From Rotaria socialis (taxonomy: Eukaryota > Rotifera > Eurotatoria > Philodinida > Philodinidae): DNA of 64,000 bases. The stretch lies in the NCBI GenBank assembly GCA_905331475.1, contig CAJNYU010002705.1:4773-68772 (forward strand), written 5' to 3'. Every line of letters starts with the position of its first letter. Positions within the stretch are counted from its first letter, which is position 1. Of this stretch, positions 33,848-43,845 are shown one piece after another. The notes beneath the pieces were generated by a model. That model did not search any database. It was not told where the DNA came from and worked only from the letters and a program-made list of their open reading frames with translations. The translations under genes were made by a program, and so were the position numbers.

Positions 33848-34905
33848 TTATTCAGATTGTGGAACACATCGATAGTAGACTGATCCTGTCGAAGGAATTT
33901 TCTTTGGATCTTCATAAATATACGTTTTCTCATTTGCCACAAATTCAAATTTTTCATCAAATTTCGATGATAGAAAATCATTGATAGTGCCATTGGACGG
34001 TACATGTTTATAGGATGAGTATCGAAGAAGAACGTATGATTCACCAACAACTAGATCACGTATCTTCACAATACCATCCATTTCGATAAGAGATTCAGCA
34101 TACTCATGATGTGTATTCGGCTCATTAGAAGCAGAAACAGATAAACGCACAGGTAGTGTTACATGATTTTCATCCACAATACCTGTTACAGCAATTCCAT
34201 AGTCGATCTAAATATATGTTATCCTTACATTTTATTCAAGCTGAAAACCTCAAGAGAAATAAATGTACTCACATCAAGTGGTCTACACCCTCCTTCATCA
34301 CTATCTTTTTGACTTGTTTTTCTTGTGGCCGCCAAATCATTTTTACTCATTGTTCGTTGGGGGTGTGGGTGTGGGTGTCGGATTACCGCCGTTGTGATCG
34401 GATGCTCTTTGTGGGAGAAATTCATCCTTATTAATATCACGAACAAGTTTTTGAGAGATCCAAGCACCATAGTAGAGGCCTAATAATGATTATAATCATT
34501 ATTATACTAATTTCGATAAAACGAAAAAAAAACTGTAATAATCGATGTGTAGAGATTTGACAGAAAGAAAATTTTAATAGAAATGTGAGCAAAACGAAAT
34601 AATTACTATTGCAACAATGCAGGAACGTATACCTTTCTTGATTAATAGGTATCTGTTTTAGACAATCTTGTTCATAATAAAATCTATTTGAATCAAAAAT
34701 AAAGATGAGTATAGATTGATTACTGTTGAGTACTTAATTACTTAGTATTAAAGATCCTGATCATAAATATACCGAAAACTTATATTGTCGTTTCATCACA
34801 ATAGCCATGATCATTTTCCCATTGTAAACGAGGAGGAATATCGAGGAGAACTGTGCGGTGAGTTAATATTTCAAATTCACTGTCTTCTTTGCTGGTATTC
34901 ACCAT
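33848..34905 (-). pseudogene. Decayed tandem copy of the C39-like gene
   Basis: Exon 1 (from ATG 34905) parallels the intact gene through LLDIPPRLQWEN, DHGYCDETTI, where a TAA replaces the expected Gln codon. Exon 2 keeps LYYGAWISQKLVRDINK but then loses roughly 300 bp, including the segment with the likely catalytic His, and resumes at MSKNDLAATRK. Exon 3 (to 33848) is open and very similar to the intact copy. The lost part is replaced by about 53 unrelated bases starting with a GTGTGGGTGTGGG tract. The upstream sister gene and this copy also share their 3' flank, so the unit of duplication was the whole gene. Confidence 0.85.
34359..34411. other. Telomere-like filler at a deletion junction
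   Basis: Compared with the intact paralogue (about 32831-33134), about 300 bp are missing and replaced here by GGGGGTGTGGGTGTGGGTGT plus roughly 33 bases of unknown origin (CGGATTACCGCCG...). The edges are defined by renewed homology on both sides. Confidence 0.7.
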
Positions 34906-34964
34906 ATGTCATTTCATAAACTGAATAGTAAAAGCTGTATTGAAAAATTATATCCGTGAAGCTA

Positions 34965-35324
34965 CTCAGGTCGTTCATTCCTACAACTGAATCCAATCGG
35001 ATCTGAAAATGGGTTAACTCAGATCTTATATGAAAACCCACGAGAATCGATGGATTCAGGGTTTCGGACCGAGATTCGGACCCATAGGATCGGAATCCGA
35101 TGCATATCCGATCGTATCCTACTCTGAGATCTGATACGCCAAAAAAATCTGCTATATTCAACCTCTAAAAAGCTTTTTTGCACTAAATAGAATTTTGATC
35201 ATTTTTTTAAATTCTCCCGCCGGATCTGTCAATAATTCTGAAACCTAGAATCCAATTGAATTTCCTCGGTTAGTAGGATGTTATAGGATCCGATAGAATT
35301 GGTGGTCGGATTAGTCGACTTGGG
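34965..35324. mobile_element. TA-flanked CTCAGGTCG foldback MITE, ATCCGAT words
   Basis: 360 bp. Left end CTCAGGTCG after TA; right end GTCGACTTGGG before TA. The outer parts are crowded with ATCCGAT/ATCGGA words (for example 35060-35115 and 35285-35315); the middle is AT-rich. No ORF. The ends place it with the elements at 14948, 16597 and 43075. Confidence 0.68.
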
Positions 35325-35691
35325 TACACACCCTTCACTATAAATAAAAGAACATTTTAGTATTGCACCATATATGCCATTTGCTGTTCTCTGCATATGG
35401 TAATGCCTCTCGAAAGACGCCCGTCAAATAGTTTGTTCTGTTGTTTTTCATCATTATAAGTATCCACACGTTTATTATTGACTTTGTTGGTAAAGTTTTA
35501 CAATCGCTCTATAATTTATTTACCGGAAATTGAGTAACCTATGCTGATTGACAACATTACAGTAGTTTCTCGTTTAGAAGTTCGAGATTTATTCAAGCGT
35601 CTACTTTGATCAGGCACATTTTGAAAACTGATTTCATTTTCACGTGTAAAATGGTAGATGCCGATTAGAGAACAGATGATTGAAGTGTAAC

Positions 35692-36815
35692 TAGTGGCGG
35701 CGCCAGGGGTGGGTTGGAGTGGGCTAAGCCCACCCTAAAATGTGTTGAGCCCACCCAGAAATCTTTTAAGGTTTCTGAAAAAATCGATGATCTTTTTATA
35801 CAAGTGATGCTCCAGCATATGACTGCTAGCTATGATAAAGATAAAGATAAAGATAAAGATTCTTGCTTGTTTTCTATTGGAGGATGATTGAAAACAGGGT
35901 TGCTACCTCATCAGATCAGAAAAGCGGAAAATAGCGGAAACAAAAATGGAAAAAGTGGAAAGCTGCTTTTTCGAAATTTTTTTATCTTCCCAAAAATATT
36001 CCTTCTGTAATACTGAAATGACGGTATTGGAACTATCAGTTCACGAGTTTACGAAGTGGATATGCCACTGAAGGCAGCACCTTTTTGACACAGGACTTTG
36101 AAAGTTTACGCGAATAGTGTGGAATCAAAAATTTTTTAACCCAGTTTTCACAGCAATATGAGAAATTATATATTTTACCTTTCATATACACGCCAAAGAT
36201 GATTCCTTTTTGGCACACAAGATAAAAGGTTTGCCCAAAAAACGTACACTGTCAAAAACAATGCTTGCTTTTCACAAAACCAAGAGAACAATATCATTTC
36301 GTATATACAGCGATCGAGTATGACTTCGCTTTCATCTATTATATTAGCAGATGAACAAGAACTCGAAAGAAATTTTCTGTTATTCAATAGCATTTCAAAT
36401 CAAGGAGAACGCATTTCATATTGGAAGCCAAAATGAAGCGGAAGTGTTTTAACGGAAAAATCTATTGGAAAACCTAATGTGCGAAGCGAAAATTTTACTA
36501 GAATTCAAGAAAATTATGAGTTAGAAAATTATTTTCTAAGAAACTTTCATCGAGTAGCATCTTATCTAGTTTCTTGTACGCAGAATTGTTCAATAAAAAA
36601 AGAAAGTTTGTTTTTAGTGAAAAAGCGGAAGAGGTGGCAACCCCGATCGAAAACTACTCCAAGCCTTCTATATACTCATGCGAACTATTTAGCATTAAAT
36701 AAGAAACAGTTTTGACTAATCCAAAAATTCGATAAATTTTCCAATCATTTTTTTCGTTTTTCAAAGCTAAGGTAGTTCGAGTCCACCCTAGTCTGAATTT
36801 CTGGCAGCGCCTCTA
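35692..36815. mobile_element. Non-autonomous hAT element with perfect 8-bp target duplication
   Basis: The left end TAGTGGCGGCGCCAG and right end CTGGCAGCGCCTCTA are inverted with mismatches, and the sequence is bounded on both sides by the same 8 bases, AGTGTAAC (35684-35691 and 36816-36823). Both features are diagnostic of hAT transposition. The sub-terminal zone has CCCACCC blocks near 35735-35760 and GTCCACCCTAG near 36780. The 1.1-kb interior has no transposase motif; it contains a (GATAAA)n microsatellite at 35834-35860. It was mobilised by a transposase from elsewhere. Confidence 0.8.
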
Positions 36816-36823
36816 AGTGTAAC

Positions 36824-38206
36824 AACACTATGGAATTACTATAACAAAACACTACACTTATACCATGTATTACGCATAATCATAATATTATCTATGCTTC
36901 ACATGTTTTGTTCACACTCAATGTATTACCATGTTTTTCTCTTGTTTTCTTGTTATTAACATGCTGCTCGAATCTTAATAGCATCACTAATACTTATACG
37001 CATATTCTTACCTTAACTTGATACCTATAAGAATGCCTACATGTTAAACATGTCACCTATTTTGTATTCCCATGTTGCGAATACTGGATCAATTTTTGCG
37101 GTAAACCGCGGTATTTATCCGTTCTGCGGTAATGAGAGCCGGTAACCGGACCGGTAAAACCGCGGTTAACCGCCGATTTTCATGCGGTTTTTATTACATG
37201 GGTTATCTTCTTATGCATGACCATATCGTAAAAATGTGCTAAATATATTATTTTTGACATCCAAATAAAGTATGGCTCACATTATGCGATATCTTGTTAT
37301 CAAAAATCGTCACAAGAAGTATCGTGTTTGTTATGACTAACAGGAAGCACGAAATAACTGCAACGAATATTCTCATTTGATTTTTATGAAGTGATAACGA
37401 CAAAAATCATTTCAACTGATAATTTTTATTTTACTCATTGGAGGTTCTCGGCGAGGCTAGGTAAAACTCTATAAAGAGCATGTATCTATAGATCTTAATA
37501 ATTGATTTATGACGATTTTATACAATTCATGATTCGTTTCAAAATATTTAACGGCAAATACAATTAGGTGATGTTGACTTGACTTCATTTAGTTTATCGA
37601 ATTATATTCTTAAAGTTGTAATACAAAAATGCTGGCATCCCACTCATCTTTATCCTCTTTTTCTGAAAAATTAAAGTTAAAAGAAAAATACTTAATATTG
37701 ACGAGTTTTTCACCATCATTTGCTTCATGCGTCGTTGTGGACATCGATTCGCTTCTAATTGCTCTTTTCTGTCGCGACAAGATGATAGGTCTATCAGTAC
37801 TATAAATGTAACTACAGTAAAACCTCCTATAATGCACACCTCCGTGTCCTGGACATCTCATGGTTTCACAAAGCAACTTTACCAAAGTGAAATTCTGTAT
37901 AGTGAATACTAATTATGGCTTAAAAGAAAATATCAGATGACTATAAAAGATCATACAACGTGATGACTCTTTTTTATTTATAAGACAGCGAAATGACAAA
38001 AAAAAGATAATGTTTAGTGGTGGGAAAAGACGCCCGTTGTGTTGAATAGGTGACAGAAGTATGTATATATATATATATATATATATATAATCACATTGTA
38101 ACATTTGCGTCACTTTCACCTATATTTATTAAATGTCTGACTATAAAATAACATTCAATCAATCATGATTAAATTGGATAGTAATGGAGATTCAGTAAAA
38201 ACGTGA
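36824..38206. other. Intergenic with small repeat fragments
   Basis: No gene. Holds the small inverted-repeat element at 37069-37202, a possible pogo-like terminal sequence at 37815 (CAGTAAAACCTCC after TA) with no partner end found, and a (TA)13 microsatellite at 38064-38089. Confidence 0.5.
37069..37202. mobile_element. 134-bp foldback element with GCGGT words
   Basis: Ends CCCATGT and ACATGGG are exact inverted repeats (TT on each side). The interior is packed with GCGGT/ACCGC and ACCGGT words, for example GGTAACCGGACCGGTAAAAC. It uses the same word set as the 2-kb element at 25401-27363 but has different ends. Confidence 0.5.
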
Positions 38207-38512
38207 CTGAAGCAAGGCTCATCGGAAACAACATTTATTTATACAATATGTCGTACTAGTGATCTAGACTGTTCTAGCAAAGGCTGGAAAGCTGTTGAAC
38301 AGCACATGCAAAATGAAAAACTCAAAAATAATTTGAATGCTCCGAAGAATAATTCACAACTTATCTTTTCAGTATTGGTAACAACATCTTTCACGTCGTC
38401 TACACATACTATTCAATTAGTTGATCCAAATAAACCTTTGTTGTTCGATGATCAAGTATCACAAACTGAAATGTTATGGGCGTTGAAGTTTGTTCAAAAT
38501 ACATCTTTCTAA
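38207..38512 (+). pseudogene. Coding-like fragment, possibly transposase-derived
   Basis: An open forward frame of 101 codons with non-AT-driven composition includes TICRTSDLDCSSKGWKAVEQ, LIFSVLVTTSFTSSTHTIQL and PLLFDDQVSQTEMLWALKF. The last segment resembles stretches of hAT-type transposases (DDQV.KAE.LWALK), but that is my recollection and not a proof. There is no start codon at the left edge, where a stop immediately precedes. Probably a left-over exon of a mobile or host gene. Confidence 0.4.
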
Positions 38513-39141
38513 GTAGACATTAAATAGAACCGATATGTTGTCGACTGTATGCCATTTTTGGTTCAGCACGAATATTTCTTGTAGGATCGAAGGCTGAAAA
38601 AAGTCCTCTTTTTCTTGAAACTAAGTATCCTCTCTTTTCCTCTTTTTTTCTAAAATGCTTGGTGGGATGCCAGAAAAATGAAAATAAATTACAGAAAAAA
38701 TGTTTCGATGGGTTTTCATAAAGCATATAAGCACTGCTTGATGTTTTAGTTTATTTTCTACATTTAAAACTATTCCTCATTGCTTTCAAAAAGAAAATTT
38801 TGTTGGTGAATCAATGAAATATTTCATTTAAAAGTAAAGAAACATCAACATGTTTTTCTTCATTAATCGACCTTGTACTAGACTTTTCTCAGATGAGAAA
38901 TCACTACGAAACCATATGAGAACAATAGAGTATGGTTTAAAAATTCTTTTCTTTCTCAAGATAAACAACAAACATTGGTTGAACAAAGTATAAGCATAAA
39001 ATAGCAACATTAGCAGTTAAAATGAACTGGACAGTTTGACCGAATTCATTGGCACATTTAGAATTTTGATATTGATAACTCGATTCAAGATTTTGCTGAG
39101 TACCTTGTAGAGTTTTATGTTCCTATTAGAAATATTCTTTT
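38513..39141. other. Intergenic spacer, nothing recognised
   Basis: AT-rich DNA with no supportable feature; it lies downstream of the minus-strand gene that follows and probably contains its 3' UTR. Confidence 0.45.
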
Positions 39142-39612
39142 CTAAGGGACATATCTCGATATTGTCCATGGTCTTTGCGGATAGTTATAATGGTTGTCAT
39201 TCTTAGTCCAAGAAGACTCCCATGATGACCTTGTTTCAGGCTGTGTACGAACGATATAATTAGGAACAATCGACGACTTTGTTGGTTCCATGAAACGATA
39301 ATTTTCATTCTTAGTCCAAGAAGACTCCCATGATGACTTTGTTTCAGGCAGTGTATGAAAGATATAATTAGGAACCAAGTGCGGTTTTGTTGGTTTCACA
39401 AAACGTTGATCGTAAGCTGAATGATAGTGAGGACAAGTCGTTGGTTTGATTCGTGATGTTATTGCTCGACGGGAACAAACCAAGCATGATGTTGAATTAG
39501 TACTATTACGTAAATCGTTCAAATCTCGTCGAATACTCTCGAGATCACGCCGAAATGAGTCGCGAGCATTATTTTGAGTAGTATTCTGCGCGTAAGAAGG
39601 CACAACATACAT
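39142..39612 (-). CDS. Hypothetical protein with two 36-residue repeats
   Basis: A single open frame of 156 residues from ATG 39612. The N-terminal part (DSFRRDLESIRRDLNDLR) has a heptad-like, charged pattern suited to a short coiled coil. A Cys pair and CPHYH follow. Then come two tandem copies of a unit starting FVKPTKPHLVPNYIFHTLPE and FMEPTKSSIVPNYIVRTQPE, each ending SSWESSWTKN(E/D)N. The second copy differs at several residues but keeps W, E, P and N positions, so the unit seems to be under protein-level constraint. No signal peptide or membrane segment. I do not recognise the family. The ORF is too long and too ordered in composition to be chance in this AT-rich DNA. Confidence 0.65.
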   Translation of the reverse strand: MYVVPSYAQNTTQNNARDSFRRDLESIRRDLNDLRNSTNSTSCLVCSRRAITSRIKPTTCPHYHSAYDQRFVKPTKPHLVPNYIFHTLPETKSSWESSWTKNENYRFMEPTKSSIVPNYIVRTQPETRSSWESSWTKNDNHYNYPQRPWTISRYVP

Positions 39613-39964
39613 TTTTTAGAAGGGTAAGAAAGAAAGAAAGTAGTTCGAAGTATCTCACTTTTCTTTTGTCAGTGACAATATTTAAACAAGTGTTTTGTTT
39701 TCTTTCTACAGTACAAGGACTGGCATAAAAACGAGTCAGTCTTTTTTCAGATGAGAGAAAAAGACGATTTTCTCTTTAAATATGAGTTCTCTTCTTTTTT
39801 ATTTCTATCGCCGACAGTGTTTTAAAACTCAATTAACCAATGCGAAGCATTTTTATAAATGAAAACTTGCAAATGCTTCATAATTTTAGAAAAAAATAAT
39901 AAATTTTGAAAGAACATTCGTTTGTGTTAAATAGTAAGAAAATCAAAAGAGAGGAAACACTTGC
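39613..39964. other. Upstream spacer of the repeat protein gene
   Basis: Presumed promoter region; contains GAAAGAAAGAAAG just upstream of the ATG. No other feature. Confidence 0.4.
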
Positions 39965-40393
39965 ATGGCACTAATGTTTTTTTCTACTTGACTATACTTA
40001 TTGCATAGTAAAAAAGACAAAAAGTCAATAAAGTGTAATCCGATTTTTTTGGGTGTGGACTTGTTTAAGTTTAGAGTTGGTGCTAAAGTATAGCCAACGT
40101 CTGTCACTGCAGCTTTTAAGGCTTCAGTTTTCAGTTTTCTCCAAGTTTTTATTTCTCAAGAGCTTCTTTAGCAAAATACGAAAAGCTCAGGGAGCATAAA
40201 TCCGAAACAGTTGATTTTTCTTTAAAATTAAACAGCGAAGTAGAAAGTTGGGCTATATTAAGTTGTACAGCTAGGATTTATTTTATTGTTATGAAAATCC
40301 GATTCTAATAAATAAATTCATTTTTGAAATATAGAATTTACAAGTGAATACGGAAAAACAATAAGTAAATGGAAAGCACACTAGTCGTACGAG
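39965..40393 (+). repeat. Uninterrupted copy of the dispersed block
   Basis: Colinear with 22807-22890 + 23383-23445 + 25144-25400 but without the inserts found there. It shows what the other locus looked like before insertion of the GACTAG element and the tRNA-like element. It ends at GGAAAGCACACTA, the same point where the other copy is followed by the CCCACGG element. No coding frame is seen. Confidence 0.65.
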
Positions 40394-40840
40394 ATTCTTC
40401 TCATTGTCGATTTGAACATGAATTGAATTTTATCTTGTTACATATCTATTTGAAACTATATAAATTTTGAATCATTCATGCTCAATTTGAATTCTACACC
40501 TGAGTTTATCTCTTTTCTCATTGATAATATCAACTAAACCTAATAGATATACATGGAATATTTATTCATTCAATTGAATAATTGATCTAACAAAATTCTA
40601 ATGACTATTTCTAATAGTTTAATTTATAAATTTTCTCTACAAATTTTTCATAAAATCAAATGACTTACACTTGAATCATCAATTGTCGAATTTTGTACTC
40701 TTGATTGGTATGAGCTCGCATCAGAAATAGTTAGAGATCACTTTACTGATTAAGACATTTTCTTCGACACTTTTAATAATAAAAACTATTGGAAAAACAT
40801 AATCATTTGTAACTATTTGCCAGTGTTTGATCCCAATTGA
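40394..40840. other. AT-rich spacer, nothing recognised
   Basis: No ORF or repeat edge that I can support. Confidence 0.4.
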
Positions 40841-40842
40841 TA

Positions 40843-42012
40843 GCTGCAACCAGAGACCGAAACCGATGACAAAAGTGCCATTCGATTCGATTCGGCTTTT
40901 TAGAACTGTGATTCGATTCGATTCGGGTTTTCTGACCTTTTAAAAAATGTAATTCGATTCGATTCGGGTTTTCTGGTCTTTTTAAAATTGTAATTCGATT
41001 CGATTCGGCTAAAAACACGAAAAAAATCAATTCGATTCGATTCGATTCGACTCAAATTGGGTTTACAAAATATGGTATTCACTATTACATAGTATTGTTG
41101 TTTTCAGAGTGTCATCTTAGAATGAGAACAGTCTGTCGATCTTCCATAGAAATATGTTGAATAAATATAATTTATGAAGATATACATAATAATTATTCAT
41201 TTTTTTCAAGAAAGAACACATAAAATATAAATTAATGAACACATCTAAGTAGACTAATTAAATAAGTTTATTTTCTATAGAACGAAGAAAAATAATATCA
41301 TTTACTGTATATGGATCTATATTTACAGTTGACCATAGCCATACTTAATAAATGAAGAGGTTGGTATCAAGACCCCAATCGCACTGGAAATGTGAATTAA
41401 GTTAAAGTCTTATTCAGTAATCTAATTGATACATTAAGAGCTAAGATCACCTCTAAAGTATTACTTAACTCTTAATGCACCAGTCACATGGCTTAATTAA
41501 ATTAAACTATAATGTTAATTTACTTCTCAGCGTGATTGGGGCCTAAGTTGACTAACGAAAAAAGAAAAGAAAGATGGAACGCTCGTTGTAAGTGAGCATT
41601 TCTTATGCCAATCAAAATGCACTTGACCATGATAACGATATGAAGAGAACAGGGATGACCATTAAATAAGCACGACTGACAGAAACAAAGAAAGAGAAAC
41701 AGTGGACGTCCTTTTTCATGCGTCATCTCTTATACTAGTCAACTGCCCTCGACCATAACACCAGAACAAAGAAAATGATTTTCAATAGCCGAATGAAACT
41801 GAAAAAAAACGAATCGATTCGATTCGACCTCTTTTCTAGAAGTATCATTCGATTCGATTCGGCTTTTTTTCAATTATTTTTTTATTCACTCGACTCGATT
41901 CGGCTTTTTTTCAATTTTTTTTTATTCATTCGATTCGATTCGGTAGTTTTGAAGTTCCATTCGGAATCGATTTATTCGGCAATTCGATTCGATTTCGGTC
42001 TCTGGCTGCAAC
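40843..42012. mobile_element. 1.17-kb TA-flanked element with TTCGATTCGG words
   Basis: Left end GCTGCAACCAGAGACCGAAA after TA; right end TTTCGGTCTCTGGCTGCAAC before TA: 20-bp inverted repeats with two mismatches. Inside each end, ATTCGATTCGATTCGG is repeated four or more times (40878-41050 and 41806-41990), in mirrored orientation, so the arms can pair. The centre holds another inverted-repeat element at 41373-41541. No transposase. ORFs over the arms (repeated RIESNRI or IRFDS residues) are artefacts of the repeat. Confidence 0.72.
41373..41541. mobile_element. 169-bp palindromic MITE nested in the TTCGATTCGG element
   Basis: Ends CCCCAATCGCACTG and CAGCGTGATTGGGG are inverted repeats with small differences. 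An inner stem, CATTAAGAGCTAAG against CTTAACTCTTAATG, continues the fold almost to the centre. No target duplication could be read. Confidence 0.55.
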
Positions 42013-42014
42013 TA

Positions 42015-42457
42015 CTAAAACCAACTACATCGAAAAATCTTACAATAATATTCCATATTTATTTATATGAAAAGTTTTTAGTGCATTATTCACAATGTTC
42101 AGATTGATTTCGATCTCTAACGGTATTAGAATCCTATGTTGAAATTGACTTTTACGAAGACTATGTCTATTTAGTTAGTGATCAAAACCACACATTCTAT
42201 ATTATCATTTACTCTTTGACGTTTTTTTTCGTCCATCAACAATAATCAATTGTAACGCTGTTCTTTTATTTTTTTTAAAGAAGAAATTTTCTAGTTCAAA
42301 ATAATTTTCATTAACTCATAAGTCGACGATATTTTGATGATCATTTTTTACTTTTTATCGAGGTAGTTGACCATCAAACGGAGATATTCAATATATAACT
42401 TTCATAATATTAAGGAAAATTCACGAATGAACGATTCCGCCATCGTTAGTCGACATT
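42015..42457. other. AT-rich spacer, nothing recognised
   Basis: Short stretch between two elements without a supportable feature. Confidence 0.4.
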
Positions 42458-42459
42458 TA

Positions 42460-42628
42460 CACTGTAAAAAAAATTCGTAGAATACTAAACCCTTAAGGGT
42501 TGATGATTATGTGGAAAATACCCTTTAGGGTTTATGAAAATTTTCAAAAATGGAAAGAGGGTTTATTATACGTTGCACTTTCATCAACCCTTTTTGGGTT
42601 TAGTATTCTACGGATTTTTTTTACAGTG
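42460..42628. mobile_element. 169-bp CACTGTAAAA MITE with TA target duplication
   Basis: Ends CACTGTAAAAAAAATTCG and CGGATTTTTTTTACAGTG extend to a roughly 33-bp inverted repeat with a single mismatch, bounded by TA on both sides. CACTGTAAA is a common Tc1/mariner-type terminal sequence. The interior has three AACCCT(T)-type words (AAACCCTTAAGGGTT). The near-identical arms suggest a recent insertion. Confidence 0.85.
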
Positions 42629-42630
42629 TA

Positions 42631-43074
42631 CGCAGTACTCGAAAATTTTCTCTAGATGCCAAAGCCTATTTTAGTCATCCATAAATATTCTGATTACAAA
42701 GGAAGAAAAGATGTTATCTAGAATAAATTTTTCAATTTCATTAAAATACGTTTATTCCACATAAGATATTTTGTTTAAGATTTGAAAAAGTAAATACAAA
42801 AGAGTAATGCAGGTAAAAACAGCTCATTCTGACAGTAAAGCATATTCTTCAAATTAAAGTTTTATGCGAAACTATCTCTATTTTTTATATTCATGATTCT
42901 GTTATGATCGTCCGGCAACCAGAATAATTAAATCAATTTAATGTCTACTTTTTATATCGCAAAACCCGAGTACCCTAAAGTGCAAATTTCTATAATTGAT
43001 TAAATACGAACAGGAATATTGATTCAAAAAAGTTTATTCAAAAACACAATAATCTAATCTATATTGACTATCAT
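42631..43074. other. AT-rich spacer, nothing recognised
   Basis: No feature supported. Confidence 0.4.
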
Positions 43075-43369
43075 CTCAGGTCGAGAAGTAAGGGTCGGTT
43101 CTCGGAGGAAAATACCATAAATTGCCGGATCATGGAAGTTATTCCGACCGGAAAATTTTCGAACTTTATTCCGGTAGATTCCAACCAATTCCTGTTCTGT
43201 CCGGCAGAAACCGACCGAAAATCATCGGGAAAAAGAGCGAAAATTTTCCGACCGGAATACTACTCCCATGTTCTGGTGATTTACGGTGTTTCCTGCAGGA
43301 CACAGTAATTTTCCGGCGTTCGTCGTGCGGCTTCCTGCAGTATCCGATGACCGGAACGATCGACCTGGG
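43075..43369. mobile_element. CCCAGGTCG foldback MITE, CCGGAAA words (copy 2)
   Basis: 295 bp with ends CTCAGGTCGAG and GATCGACCTGGG and a CCGGAAAA/TTCCGG interior like the copy at 14948-15165. The last 30 bases agree closely between the two. The flanking TA pair is no longer visible, so this copy is older or its edges have drifted. Confidence 0.65.
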
Positions 43370-43845
43370 GCACATAACTTTTCATTTGTAGAAAATTTGA
43401 ATCAAAAGTATCACGATAATTTCGATATCATTTCTTTACAAACATATTTCAGAATTGCAAGCTCACTCTTTTTTTATTAACTAACTGTTCTTATTTAGAT
43501 TCAGCTTTTGCAAAACCAATATTGAAACCAAAAGTGAAGAGATATATTCATGCTTAGAATATACATCTTTATGTAGTTTCTTTGAACTTATCTGATCATC
43601 ATTGAACTATTTAGTTCTTTTTGAGAAAAAAGTTATTTAAAAAAAAATATAATCGAATAAGACTACAAAGATGATGCTTATCTGGCGACTCATCATCATC
43701 AGCAGCAATATTAGTATGCAATTGTTACCATCGAAATCTCACGAAAAGGTCATTCATCACTTACTGTATATTTCATGGGTAACAGAGGAAAACAAGAAAC
43801 ATGCTGTAATCTTATATTGGACAAAGAGAAAACAATTCACAAGTC
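43370..43845. other. 3' flank of the NHL gene
   Basis: AT-rich DNA without a gene of its own; presumably holds the 3' UTR of the minus-strand NHL gene. Confidence 0.4.

Noticed and set aside
37815-37912. Pogo/Tigger-type element from CAGTAAAACCTCC after TA
   Set aside because: Only one end is visible; no matching inverted end or transposase found within several kb.
38064-38089. (TA)13 run as a functional site
   Set aside because: An ordinary microsatellite; nothing links it to a gene.
40803-41082. Repetitive ORFs with RIESNRI-type residues, and a similar one at 41775-42107
   Set aside because: They are translations of the TTCGATTCGG word in the arms of an inverted-repeat element, not a protein.
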